Shown in pieces: positions 1-8,608 of a stretch of DNA of 64,000 nucleotides. Source of the stretch: Nocardioides sp. R-C-SC26 (GTDB lineage Bacteria > Actinomycetota > Actinomycetes > Propionibacteriales > Nocardioidaceae); contig NZ_JAHRHK010000012.1 in the NCBI RefSeq assembly GCF_021246465.1, forward strand, positions 41,508 to 105,507, written 5' to 3'. The notes under the pieces are model-generated. The model made no database searches and was not told the origin of the DNA. It was given only the letters and a program-made list of their open reading frames with translations. The number at the start of each line of letters is the position of its first letter. The first letter of the stretch is position 1. The position numbers were made by a program, and so were the translations under genes.

Positions 1-48
1 TGGGGGCGGCCCGCGGCGCCTCGCGGGCGGTGACTGGGGTGGTGGCGC

Positions 49-1074
49 CTACGGCAGGACGACGACCTGGGCCGCGTAGGCCAGGCCGGCGCCGAAGGCG
101 ATGAGCAGGGCGACGTCGCCGCTACGGGCGTCGCCGTCCTCGTAGAGTCGCGCGAGCGCGAGGGGGACGGACGCCGCGGAGGTGTTGCCCTGGTCGGCGA
201 CATCGCGGGCGATGCGCACCGAGTCCGGCAGCTTCATCGCGCGGGCCATGGCGTCGGTGATGCGCATGTTGGCCTGATGGGGAACGAAGCAGTCGAGGTC
301 GTCGACGGTGATGCCGGCCCGGTCGAGAGCCTGCAGCCCGATCTTGGCCATCGTGAAGGAGGCCCAGCGGAACACCGCGGCGCCCTGCATCGTCAGGTGG
401 GGTGTGATCGGCGTCGGGCTGGCCATGACGTCGCGCCAGTCCTCTCGCTGGCGGATCAGGTCGAACTGCTCGCCATCGGAGCCCCAGACGACGGGCCCGA
501 TCGCGGGCACCTCGCTCGGACCGACGACGGCGGCGCCGGCGCCGTCGGCGAAGATGAACGCGGTTCCGCGGTCGGTCGCGTCGAGGATGTCGGTGAGGCG
601 CTCGACGCCGATCACGAGCACATGCCGAGCGCTGCCTCCTCGCACCATGTCGGCGGCGAGGGTGACGCCGTGGGAGAACCCGGCACAGGCCGCGGAGATG
701 TCGAACGCGGCCGGTTCCTCGCAGCCGAGCTCGGTGGCGATCGCCGGGGCGATGGCCGGGGTCTGCATGAGATGGCTCACCGTGGCGACCACGACCGCGT
801 CGATCTGGCGGGCGTCGATGCGGGCATGCGCGAGCGCCTCGCGGGCAGCCGCGACGCTCATCATCTGCACCGACTCGTCGGGTTCGGCGAAGCGCCGCGT
901 GCGGATGCCCGAGCGCTGCTGGATCCATTCGTCGCTGCTGTCGATGGCGTCGACGACCTCGGAGTTGGGCACCAGACGTCGCGGGCGGTAGGCGCCGATG
1001 CCGAGGATGCGCGCGTGCGTGCCGGTCGTGGTGGCCAGCACGCGGGGCGCGCCGGTCGCAGCGGCCTGGCTCAC
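49..1074 (-). CDS. fabH: beta-ketoacyl-ACP synthase III (KAS III)
   Basis: Starts fatty-acid chains by condensing an acyl-CoA primer with malonyl-ACP in the cytosolic type II system. The 341-residue product has the full KAS III signature: Cys130 in DISAACAGF, His266 in VPHQANMRI and Asn297 in GNTSAAS. Length is normal for the family. A longer upstream start is open, but the GTG at 1074 overlaps the fabD stop by GTGA and puts the conserved ILGIGAYRP segment near residue 23, so it is preferred. It follows fabD directly; acpP and fabF would be expected next, beyond position 1. No unusual residues were seen. Confidence 0.95.
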   Translation of the reverse strand: MSQAAATGAPRVLATTTGTHARILGIGAYRPRRLVPNSEVVDAIDSSDEWIQQRSGIRTRRFAEPDESVQMMSVAAAREALAHARIDARQIDAVVVATVSHLMQTPAIAPAIATELGCEEPAAFDISAACAGFSHGVTLAADMVRGGSARHVLVIGVERLTDILDATDRGTAFIFADGAGAAVVGPSEVPAIGPVVWGSDGEQFDLIRQREDWRDVMASPTPITPHLTMQGAAVFRWASFTMAKIGLQALDRAGITVDDLDCFVPHQANMRITDAMARAMKLPDSVRIARDVADQGNTSAASVPLALARLYEDGDARSGDVALLIAFGAGLAYAAQVVVLP

Positions 1075-2255
1075 TCCACACCGTCCGGGTGCAGTCGTAC
1101 GAGGGGCTGACCGGGGGAGACGAGATCGCCGTCCTCGACGAGCCACTCGACGACCTGACCGCCGTGCACGGCGGTCACCGGGATCCGGTCGCGCAGGCTG
1201 CTGACGCCGCCGATCTCGGCTCCCGCGTTGAGTGCCAGGGTGGCGCGGGCCTCCTCGGTGAGGTGGAAGGTGCCCTTGGCGGGCGAGACGACCATGCGCC
1301 AGGTCGGCGTGGTGTTGATCAGGGATCCCTCACCGTGTTTGTCGACGAAGGCGCGGGCGTCGTCGAGCTGGTCGGGCGTCTTCAACGCGAAGGTCTCCAC
1401 GCCCTTGAGTGCGCGCTTGGCGATCCCGGTCAGCGTGCCGGCCGGCGGCATCTCCAAGATGCCGGTGACGCCCAGGTCGGCCATCGTGTCGAGGCAGAGG
1501 TCCCACCGCACCGGGCTCGAGATCTGCGCGACGATGCGACGCAGCACTTCGCGGCCTTCGTGAAGGACGTGACCGTCGGCGTTGGAGATGATCGGGATGC
1601 GTGGGTCGTGGACCGAGACGGCGGTGGCGAGTCCGGCGACGTGACCGACCGCGGGAGCCATGTGCTCGGTGTGGAAGGCGCCCGCGACCGAGAGCGGGAT
1701 CAGGCGGGCCTTGACCGGCGGGTCGCCCGCGAGCGCCGCGAGCTGGTCCAGCGTGCCCGCTGCGACGATCTGACCCGGCCCGTTGTCGTTGGCGGGCGTC
1801 AGCCCGTGGCGCTCCAGCACCGCGAGGACCTCGTCGCGATCGCCGCCGAGGACGGCGGTCATGCCGGTCGGCGTGACCGCCGAGGCCCGCGCCATGGCCT
1901 GGCCGCGCTCGCGGACGAGCACCATCGCCTGCTCGGCGGTGATCGCGCGTGCGCCGGCTGCGGCGGCCAGTTCGCCGACGCTGTGCCCGGCGACCGCGCC
2001 GATCCGTCCGAACGCGTCGGCTGGGTGCGGGAAGAGCTCCAGCGAGGCCACGAGGGCCGTGGCCACCAGGAGTGGCTGGGCGATCTGGGTCGCGCGGATG
2101 GTCTCGGCGTCGGAGACCGAGCCGTGCTCGGCCAGGTCGATGTCGGCGACCGTCGAGAGCCAGCCCAGACGGGTGGCGAAGGTCGGGTCCTCCAGCCACG
2201 GGACGAGGAAGCCGGGGGACTGGGCACCTTGGCCGGGGGCGACGATCACGAGCAC
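1071..2255 (-). CDS. fabD: malonyl-CoA:ACP transacylase with a C-terminal biotinyl-like domain
   Basis: Moves malonyl groups from CoA to ACP to feed FabH and the elongating synthase. In the 394-residue product, GQGAQ lies near residue 9, the catalytic Ser92 in GHSVGE and His195 in GAFHTEHM. The usual enzyme ends near residue 300. Here about 90 residues follow, and residues 320-390 resemble a biotin/lipoyl carrier fold: SPAKGTF at the front, GGQVVEWLVEDGDLVSPGQP at the back. The biotin-accepting AMKM position is replaced by an SSLRDR segment, so it should not be biotinylated. The GTG at 2255 is chosen because it lies just before the conserved N-terminus; upstream ATG-like starts add non-conserved, Arg/Ser-rich residues. 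Overlaps fabH by 4 bp. Confidence 0.92.
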   Translation of the reverse strand: MLVIVAPGQGAQSPGFLVPWLEDPTFATRLGWLSTVADIDLAEHGSVSDAETIRATQIAQPLLVATALVASLELFPHPADAFGRIGAVAGHSVGELAAAAGARAITAEQAMVLVRERGQAMARASAVTPTGMTAVLGGDRDEVLAVLERHGLTPANDNGPGQIVAAGTLDQLAALAGDPPVKARLIPLSVAGAFHTEHMAPAVGHVAGLATAVSVHDPRIPIISNADGHVLHEGREVLRRIVAQISSPVRWDLCLDTMADLGVTGILEMPPAGTLTGIAKRALKGVETFALKTPDQLDDARAFVDKHGEGSLINTTPTWRMVVSPAKGTFHLTEEARATLALNAGAEIGGVSSLRDRIPVTAVHGGQVVEWLVEDGDLVSPGQPLVRLHPDGVE

Positions 2256-2324
2256 GGTTCCACTCTGGCGGTCCTGGCAGCGCGACACGGAGGTGGACGC
2301 GGACGAACTTCGGACGGTCATCTC

Positions 2325-2339
2325 TGTAGGTTTCCTACA
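2325..2339 (-). promoter_or_regulatory. candidate FasR operator upstream of fabD
   Basis: A perfect inverted repeat, TGTAGG-N3-CCTACA, lies about 70 bp upstream of the fabD start. An 11-of-12 match to its TGTAGGAAACCT core recurs in front of the fasR gene (3675). The same box before the activator gene and before its expected target suggests a binding site for the FasR-like protein. This is inference from position and symmetry only. Confidence 0.5.
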
Positions 2340-2402
2340 AGGACGGTGTGATCGATCGCGGGCCGTCCTGGCCCACATCGTGGCGAACCGCGAGGTGCGC
2401 TG

Positions 2403-3629
2403 TCAGGGTGCCGGACGCATGGCGAGGCGCCCGAGGACGAGAGCAACCTGCAGGACGAAGGCGTCCCGCGGGTCCTGGGGCGAGTAGCCGGTGATCTCGG
2501 CGATCTGGCGGAGCCGGTACCGCACGGTGTTGACGTGGACGAAGAGTGTGCGGGCGGAGCCTTCGATGGCACCGCCGTGGCCGAGGTACACCGCGAGCGT
2601 TTCGGCGAGTTCGCCGCGCGCACCGACCAGGGGGTGGTGGATCTGGTCGATCAGGAACCGGCGGGCGTGCCCGTCTCCCGCCAGGGCACGCTCGGGCAGG
2701 AGCTCGACGCTCAGTACCGGACGCGGCGCGTCCGGCCACCCGGGTGCGGCGCGATGCGCCGCCAGTGCGGCACGCGCCGAGATGTGGGCGTGCTCGAGGT
2801 CGGCGCTGACCGGCCCCGAGACGACGGGTCCGTCACCGAAGAGGTCGACGAGGCGGGCGGCGGCGGTGCGTGCGTCGTCGACCCCACCGAGGAGGACCAC
2901 CAGCCGGTCGCCCTGTGCGGCGCACAGAGCATCCATATCGGCCGCTCGGGCGGCGCGCCGCACGGCATCGAAGACGTCGGTCTCGGTGCGCTGGGCGGGG
3001 AACGAGCCCAGGACGACGGCGACATCGCCGCGCGCACTCCACCCGACGGCGCTGGCGCGGGAGAGCACTGCTTCGTCGGCCTCGCCACGCAGGACGGCAT
3101 CGACGACCAGCGCCTCGAGACGTGCGTCCCAGGCTCCACGCATCTCGGCGGCGCGGGCGTAGACCTCGGCGGTGGCGAAGGCGACCTCGCGGCCGTAGGC
3201 CAGGATCGCCGCGCGGACGTCGGCGAGGTCCTCGGGTGCGAGGAGCGCGTCGACGTCGTTCTCCACCACGGCGATGGAGAGGCGCACCAGGTCGACCGTC
3301 TGCTGCAGGCTGATCGTGCCGGCCAGGGCACGCGGTGCAGCGCCGAAGACCGATGCCGCCAGCGCGAAGGACTCGGTCCTGGTGGCACTCTCGCGGTCGG
3401 CGCTCGGGCCGACCTCGGTGGGACCCGCCTCCTCGCGGTACCAGTCGACGAACGCCCGGACCCCGGCCTGGACGATCTGGCCGACCCATGCGCGCTCCTC
3501 GGCGCCGAGCTCGGCGAACCAGGGCAGGTCGTCGTCCATCCGGGAGAGCGCTGAGCTGCACAGCGTGCCGGTGGCCCGGACGAGCGTCGTGGCCGCCCGA
3601 TCCCGGGGCGTGTCACTCGCCGTCGCCAT
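2403..3629 (-). CDS. fasR: FasR-like transcriptional activator (PucR/CdaR-type HTH)
   Basis: Likely activator of the fatty-acid synthesis genes immediately downstream, as known for fasR-fabDHPF in Streptomyces coelicolor. The 408-residue protein has no membrane segment. Its C-terminus carries the PucR-type helix-turn-helix: a LAETLAVYLGHGG segment, then FVHVNTVRYRLRQIAEITG. The middle part is the GGDEF-like CdaR region. The ATG at 3629 (MATASDTP) is preferred over a start 24 bp upstream because the extra residues are not conserved in character. A TGTAGGAA box precedes the gene, suggesting autoregulation. The family is clear; the FasR role rests on synteny. Confidence 0.85.
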   Translation of the reverse strand: MATASDTPRDRAATTLVRATGTLCSSALSRMDDDLPWFAELGAEERAWVGQIVQAGVRAFVDWYREEAGPTEVGPSADRESATRTESFALAASVFGAAPRALAGTISLQQTVDLVRLSIAVVENDVDALLAPEDLADVRAAILAYGREVAFATAEVYARAAEMRGAWDARLEALVVDAVLRGEADEAVLSRASAVGWSARGDVAVVLGSFPAQRTETDVFDAVRRAARAADMDALCAAQGDRLVVLLGGVDDARTAAARLVDLFGDGPVVSGPVSADLEHAHISARAALAAHRAAPGWPDAPRPVLSVELLPERALAGDGHARRFLIDQIHHPLVGARGELAETLAVYLGHGGAIEGSARTLFVHVNTVRYRLRQIAEITGYSPQDPRDAFVLQVALVLGRLAMRPAP

Positions 3630-3674
3630 GGGTGGAGCGTACCGTCGCGGCACGTGCGGCCCGGGGCAACCCGA

Positions 3675-3689
3675 TGTAGGAATCCTCTG
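3675..3689 (+). promoter_or_regulatory. candidate FasR box upstream of fasR
   Basis: TGTAGGAATCCT here matches the TGTAGGAAACCT core of the perfect palindrome upstream of fabD (2325-2339) at 11 of 12 positions. Its right arm is degenerate. It lies about 45 bp upstream of the fasR start, where an autoregulatory site would be expected. The rest of the 3630-3855 gap shows nothing else clear. Confidence 0.4.
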
Positions 3690-3855
3690 AATCGCCGCGG
3701 TTAGCCCGTCTCACCGTCGTCCGGATGTCAATTCCTTGTTACGGAACGGCGCGACCGCGCCCGGAGCGGGTGCGGTCGTGGTTGAATCCTGAACCGGTTC
3801 CGTGGCCGCAGCGATGCCGTCGATGGGTCCGCCGGATCCGAGGGAGGGGCTCATC

Positions 3856-4878
3856 ATGGGTGGGAGTCGAGGCGGGACGAATGTTCCGCGGCATGGCGGG
3901 CACGTGGGTGAGCGCCAGGATCCTCCGGCCGAGGTCCAGTACGTCACGTTGCACGGTCACCGCCGCGCATTCGTCAAGACCGGGTCTGGCCCCGCGGTGC
4001 TGTTGCTGCATGGCCTCGCGTGCGATCACACGACGTGGTCGCCCGTGATCGAGGCACTCGCCCAGCGCTACACGGTGATCGCCCCCGACCTCCTGGGGCA
4101 CGGCAAGTCCGCGAAGCCACGTGCTGACTACAGCGTCGGTGGCTACGCCAACGCGATGCGCGACCTGCTGACGGTGCTGGGCATCGACAAGGTCACCGTC
4201 GTCGGCCACAGCTTCGGCGGCGGCGTGGCGATGCAGTTCGCCTACCAGTTCCCCGAGCGGACCGAGCGGATGATGCTCGTCGCCTCAGGCGGACTCGGAC
4301 CCGAGGTGACGCCGATCATCCGGGCGATCACCACGCCGGGCTATCACCAGCTGGTGGGGGTGCTGACGGTCCCTGGCGTTCGGCATCTCGGTATCGCGGG
4401 CTTGCGGGGTCTGGCCTCGACCGGATGGAAGAGCACCCGCGATCTCGCAGAGATCGCCGAGATCTACGAGACCTTCCGTGATCCTGACGCGCGTGCCGCG
4501 ATCCGCCACGTCGTCCGCGCGGTGGTGGACTGGCGCGGACAGATCGTCACCATGGCCGACCGTGCCTACCTCACCGAGGCGATGCCGATGGCGGTGGTCT
4601 GGGGGCGCGACGACAAGGTGATCCCGGTGCGCCATGCCAGCAACGCCGCCGCGCTCGCGCCGAACGCCCGGATCGAGGTGATCCCCAATGCCGGACACTT
4701 CCCGCACAAGGACCACCCCGAGCGATTCGTGAAGATCCTGCATGACTGGATCTCCACGACCCGTCCGGCGGTCTACTCCCGTGCGAAGTGGCGCACGCTG
4801 CTGCGCGCGGGGCAGGTCGGTCCGCTCTCGCCGGTCGGCGGGACGGTCACCGACTTGTCGGCGCGCGTCCAGGCCTGA
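3856..4878 (+). CDS. alpha/beta-hydrolase fold enzyme
   Basis: Probable serine hydrolase; the substrate is unknown. The 340-residue product shows the oxyanion-loop HG at residues 52-53 (LLLHGLACDHTTW), the nucleophile Ser119 in VVGHSFGGG, the acid Asp252 in WGRDDKVIP and His281 in AGHFPH, so the triad is complete. Several in-frame ATGs exist from 3802; the one at 3856 is chosen because a strong GGGAGGGG Shine-Dalgarno precedes it. There is no signal peptide. The gene stands alone between fasR and aceE, with a repeat cluster directly after it. Mycobacterial proteins of this type exist, but no specific function can be assigned. Confidence 0.88.
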   Translation: MGGSRGGTNVPRHGGHVGERQDPPAEVQYVTLHGHRRAFVKTGSGPAVLLLHGLACDHTTWSPVIEALAQRYTVIAPDLLGHGKSAKPRADYSVGGYANAMRDLLTVLGIDKVTVVGHSFGGGVAMQFAYQFPERTERMMLVASGGLGPEVTPIIRAITTPGYHQLVGVLTVPGVRHLGIAGLRGLASTGWKSTRDLAEIAEIYETFRDPDARAAIRHVVRAVVDWRGQIVTMADRAYLTEAMPMAVVWGRDDKVIPVRHASNAAALAPNARIEVIPNAGHFPHKDHPERFVKILHDWISTTRPAVYSRAKWRTLLRAGQVGPLSPVGGTVTDLSARVQA

Positions 4879-4879
4879 C

Positions 4880-5045
4880 CCTCAGCCGCGACGCTTGCTC
4901 GACCACCGACGATCGCGACTCGTCCCTCAACCGTGCCGGCTGCTGTTCGACTCGCCGGGTCTCGACGCGCTTTCGCGACTTCGTTCCTCAGTCGCGACGC
5001 TTGCTCGACCACCGACGATCGCGACTTCGTTCCTCAGTCGCGATC
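4880..5045. repeat. cluster of short dispersed palindromic repeats
   Basis: The segment GCGACGCTTGCTCGACCACC occurs twice, near 4887 and 4993, each time followed by GACGATCGCGACT. Read on the minus strand, one unit (4955-5013) begins GGTGGTCGAG, contains GAGGAACGA between AGTCGCGA arms, and ends TCGAGACCC. The arms can form stem-loops just after the aceE stop, so the cluster may also end aceE transcription. Related units lie inside cobN (45453) and the chelatase gene (60626). Confidence 0.8.
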
Positions 5046-7821
5046 ACGCGTCGCCGCCCTCCTGGAGAACGCCGGCGACGGCGGTGGCGTCGTCGATGCG
5101 GTACTGCGCGGCGGCCTTGGCGACCAGGGCCGGCTCGATCTCGCCGGCGTCGGCCAGGGCCTGGAGCGCCCGGACGACGACCGACTGGGCGTCGATGCGG
5201 AAGTACCGGCGGGCGGCCGGACGGGTGTCGGCGAAGCCGAATCCGTCGGCGCCGAGCACGCAGTAGTCGCCCGGAACCCAGCGGGCGATCTGGAGCGGCA
5301 CCGCCGACATGAAGTCCGAGACGGCGACGAACGGCCCCTGGGCGCCCTCCAGTGCGCTGGTGACGTAGGGGATGCGCTGCGGTGCGTCGGCGTGGAGCAG
5401 GTTCCAGTCCTCGGCGGCCACGGCGTCGCGTGAGAGCTCGTTCCACGACGTGACCGACCAGGTGTCGGCCTGCACGCCCCACTCCTCGGCGAGCAGACGA
5501 GCAGCCTCGTCGATCCACGGATAGGCGACACCGGACGCCATCAGCTGCACCCGCGGGCCGGTGCCGTCGGCCTTCGCGACGGCGTGGAGACCGCGCAGGA
5601 TCCCCTCGACATCGACGTCGTCCGGCTCGGCCGGCTGCGTCACGGGCTCGTTGTAGACGGTGAGGTAGTAGATGACGTTCTCACCGTCGGGGTGCTCCTC
5701 GGTCGAGCCGTACATCCGCTCCAGGCCGGCTCTCATCACGTGCCCGACCTCGTAGGAGAACGCCGGGTCGTAGTGGACGACGGCTGGGTTGGTGGCGGCG
5801 AGGAGCGGCGAGTGTCCGTCGGCGTGCTGGAGCCCCTCGCCGGTCAGGGTGGTGCGGCCGGCCGTCGCCCCGATCAGGAAGCCGCGGGCGAGCTGGTCGG
5901 CCATCGCCCAGATCGAGTCACCGGTGCGCTGGAAGCCGAACATCGAGTAGAAGATGTAGAACGGGATCATGTGCTCGCCGTGGGTGGCGTAGGCCGAACC
6001 CGCCGCGGTGGCCGACGCCATCGCACCGGCCTCGGAGATGCCCTCGTGGAGCATCTGACCCTGCGGCGACATCTTGTAGGACAACAACATGTTGCGGTCG
6101 ACCGACTCGAAGGTCTGACCATGCGGGTCGTAGACCTTCGCGCTCGGGAACATCGCGTCCATGCCGAAGGTGCGGTACTCGTCCGGCGCGATCGGCACCA
6201 GGCGCGGACCGATGCCCTCGTGCTTCATCCAGTCCTTGAGCAGGCGGACGGCGGCCATGGTCGTGGCGACCTTGTTCGTGCCGGCGCCCTTCTTCAGGGC
6301 CGCGTACGTCGAGTCGTCCGGCAAGGTGAGCGGTGTGGCGCGCACGGTGCGCTGCGGCAGCGAGCCGCCGAGCTGACGACGTCGCTCGAGCATGTACTCG
6401 ATCTCGGGGGAGTCGGCACCTGGGTGGAAGAACGGAGCGGTGCCGGTGGCCTCGTAGGCGGCGTCGAGGTCGCGGTCGCTCACCGGCAGGTAGAGCCGGT
6501 CGCGGAAGCGCTTGAGGTCCTCGCGCGTGAGCTTCTTCATCTGGTGGGTGGCGTTCTTGCCCTCGAGAGCGTCGATGGTCCAGCCCTTGATGGTGTGGGC
6601 CAGGATCACCGTCGGCTGACCGACGTGCTTGGTGGCGGAGTCGAAGGCGGCGTAGACCTTGCGGTAGTCGTGCCCGCCACGCGGCAGCTTCTCGATCTGC
6701 CGGTCGGTCATGTGCTCGACCATGGCGCGCAGGCGCGGGTCGGCGCCGAAGAAGTGCTCGCGGTTGTAGGCGCCGCTCTCGACCGAGAAGGTCTGGAAGG
6801 CGCCGTCGGGAGTGGAGTTCATGGTGTTGACGAGCACGCCGTCGACGTCGCGGGCCAGCAGGGCGTCCCACTCGCGGCCCCAGACCACCTTGATGACGTT
6901 CCACCCGGCGCCGCGGAAGTTCGACTCCAGCTCCTGGATGATCTTGCCGTTGCCGTTCACCGGCCCGTCGAGCTGCTGGAGGTTGCAGTTGATGACCCAC
7001 GTGAGGTTGTCGAGCTCCTCGCGGGCGGCGATCCGGATGGCGCCCAGCGACTCCGGCTCGGCCATCTCGCCGTCACCGAGGAACGCCCACACGTGCTGGT
7101 CGGAGGTGTCCTTGATGCCGCGGTTCGCCAGGTAGCGGTTGAAGCGGGCCTGGTAGATCGAGTTGATGCCCGTCAGGCCCATCGAGACTGTCGGGAACTC
7201 CCAGAACTCGGGCATGAGCCGTGGGTGCGGGTAGGACGAGAGTCCCGCACCGGTGCCGTGCTGGACCTCTTGGCGGAAGCGGAAGAGCTGCTGCTCGTTC
7301 AGCCGGCCCTCGAGGTAGGCGCGTGCGTAGATACCCGGCGAGGCGTGACCTTGGATGAAGATCTGGTCGCCGCCGCCGGGATGCTCCTTGCCGCGGAAGA
7401 AGTGGTTGAAGCCGACCTCGTAGAGGCTGGCCGACGACTGGTAGGTCGCGATGTGGCCGCCGACCTCCAGGCCCTTGCGGTTGGCGCTCGAGACCATCAC
7501 GGCGGCGTTCCAGCGGATGAAGGCGCGGATCCGACGTTCGATGTCCTCGTCGCCGGGGAACCACGGCTCACGCTCGGGCGGGATCGTGTTGATGTAGTCG
7601 GTGCTGCGCAGGGCCGGCACGCCGACCTGGGTCTCGCGGGCGCGCTCCAACAGCCGCAGCATCACGTAGCGAGCGCGAGCGCGACCTCGTTCGTCGACCA
7701 GCGAGTCGAAGGAGTCCAGCCAGTCCTGGGTCTCGTCCGGATCGATGTCGGGCAGCTGCGTGGGCAGCCCCTCGTGGATGACCGATGGGGCCGACGGGGC
7801 GGGCGCGTTGTCTCCACTCAC
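5044..7821 (-). CDS. aceE: pyruvate dehydrogenase E1 component, homodimeric type
   Basis: Thiamine-diphosphate enzyme that decarboxylates pyruvate and passes the acetyl group to the E2 lipoyl domain of pyruvate dehydrogenase. At 925 residues it has the usual length for AceE. It contains the ThDP/Mg motif [10 protein letters not shown] followed by the [15 protein letters not shown] segment, plus the conserved KGW and [10 protein letters not shown] regions typical of the family. ATG at 7821 begins [10 protein letters not shown], a short variable leader ahead of the conserved DWLDSFD segment. It is monocistronic; divergent from it lies a DUF3052 gene, the same pairing as in mycobacteria. A small palindrome lies just upstream. 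Confidence 0.97.
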   Translation of the reverse strand: MSGDNAPAPSAPSVIHEGLPTQLPDIDPDETQDWLDSFDSLVDERGRARARYVMLRLLERARETQVGVPALRSTDYINTIPPEREPWFPGDEDIERRIRAFIRWNAAVMVSSANRKGLEVGGHIATYQSSASLYEVGFNHFFRGKEHPGGGDQIFIQGHASPGIYARAYLEGRLNEQQLFRFRQEVQHGTGAGLSSYPHPRLMPEFWEFPTVSMGLTGINSIYQARFNRYLANRGIKDTSDQHVWAFLGDGEMAEPESLGAIRIAAREELDNLTWVINCNLQQLDGPVNGNGKIIQELESNFRGAGWNVIKVVWGREWDALLARDVDGVLVNTMNSTPDGAFQTFSVESGAYNREHFFGADPRLRAMVEHMTDRQIEKLPRGGHDYRKVYAAFDSATKHVGQPTVILAHTIKGWTIDALEGKNATHQMKKLTREDLKRFRDRLYLPVSDRDLDAAYEATGTAPFFHPGADSPEIEYMLERRRQLGGSLPQRTVRATPLTLPDDSTYAALKKGAGTNKVATTMAAVRLLKDWMKHEGIGPRLVPIAPDEYRTFGMDAMFPSAKVYDPHGQTFESVDRNMLLSYKMSPQGQMLHEGISEAGAMASATAAGSAYATHGEHMIPFYIFYSMFGFQRTGDSIWAMADQLARGFLIGATAGRTTLTGEGLQHADGHSPLLAATNPAVVHYDPAFSYEVGHVMRAGLERMYGSTEEHPDGENVIYYLTVYNEPVTQPAEPDDVDVEGILRGLHAVAKADGTGPRVQLMASGVAYPWIDEAARLLAEEWGVQADTWSVTSWNELSRDAVAAEDWNLLHADAPQRIPYVTSALEGAQGPFVAVSDFMSAVPLQIARWVPGDYCVLGADGFGFADTRPAARRYFRIDAQSVVVRALQALADAGEIEPALVAKAAAQYRIDDATAVAGVLQEGGDA

Positions 7822-7845
7822 CCGACCATCGTGGCACGCGGGTGT

Positions 7846-7861
7846 ACTACTACGAAGTAGT
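7846..7861. promoter_or_regulatory. inverted repeat in the aceE / DUF3052 intergenic region
   Basis: ACTACT-ACGA-AGTAGT is a perfect 6-bp inverted repeat with a 4-bp spacer, 25 bp upstream of the aceE start, in an AT-richer patch. Its position suits an operator for a repressor of aceE. The regulator is unknown. The rest of the 7822-8078 gap shows only the DUF3052 ribosome binding site. Confidence 0.4.
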
Positions 7862-8078
7862 GAAGTTTATGGTCGCCGGACGGGTGATCACGTGCGGTTC
7901 GCCGACGCCGGCGCACGCCATTTCGTGGGTCGCCGGGACCGCTGTGGAAGGTGCCGGAGACGCGCCGATGCGGACCTGCGGTTGCGGAAGTCGTGCCGAC
8001 TCCGCTGGACTAGGCGGAACCCCGGGCGACTTGCACGCGGCCGGGCGCCCCAGAAGCACACAGAAACCGGAGGATCCA

Positions 8079-8528
8079 GTGAGCTCGACCGCGGGTACCG
8101 GCGCCACGTCGGCGACCGACCCGACCGCCGCATCCGGCCCCGCCCAGCGCATGGGATTCCGGGCCGGGATGGTGGTCCAGGAGCTCGGCTGGGACTCCGA
8201 CACCGACGATGCCCTGCGCGTCGCGATCGAGGACGCCATCGACGCCGACATGGTCGACGGCGACTACGGCAACGTGGTCGACGCGGTCCTGCTGTGGTGG
8301 CGCGACGACGACGGCGATCTGGTCGACGGCCTGGTGGACTCCCTGACCGACCTCGTGGGCGGCGGCGCGATCTGGCTGCTGACACCGAAGATCGGTCGTC
8401 CCAACAGCGTGGACGCTGCCGATGTCGCCGAGGCGGCACCGATCGCCGGACTCTCCCAGACCACCACGGCGTCGGTGTGCAAGGACTGGGCCGCCACCAA
8501 GCTCGTCGCGCCGAAGACGCCTGCCTGA
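8079..8528 (+). CDS. DUF3052 family protein
   Basis: A 149-residue cytosolic protein of unknown function, of the actinobacterial DUF3052 family. The hallmark segment MGFRAGMVVQELGWDSDTDD is present, followed by acidic DGDYGNVVDAVLLWWRDDDG and the QTTTASVCKDW C-terminal region. GTG at 8079 is chosen because GGAGG lies 5 bp upstream; the frame is open far upstream without conserved sequence. It is divergent from aceE, as in mycobacteria, which suggests shared control rather than a known joint function. Confidence 0.88.
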   Translation: MSSTAGTGATSATDPTAASGPAQRMGFRAGMVVQELGWDSDTDDALRVAIEDAIDADMVDGDYGNVVDAVLLWWRDDDGDLVDGLVDSLTDLVGGGAIWLLTPKIGRPNSVDAADVAEAAPIAGLSQTTTASVCKDWAATKLVAPKTPA

Positions 8529-8608
8529 TCCGCGCCCGTCCCGAGCCCTTCCGCGCCGTCACCTGATCACCCCGATCGCCCGAGCCCACGCCCCCGGATG
8601 AGCCACCG

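Noticed and set aside
5584-7860. A 758-codon open frame on the plus strand opposite aceE
   Set aside because: Same effect: low-complexity Val/Gly/Arg/Asp composition with no recognisable domain; aceE explains the region.
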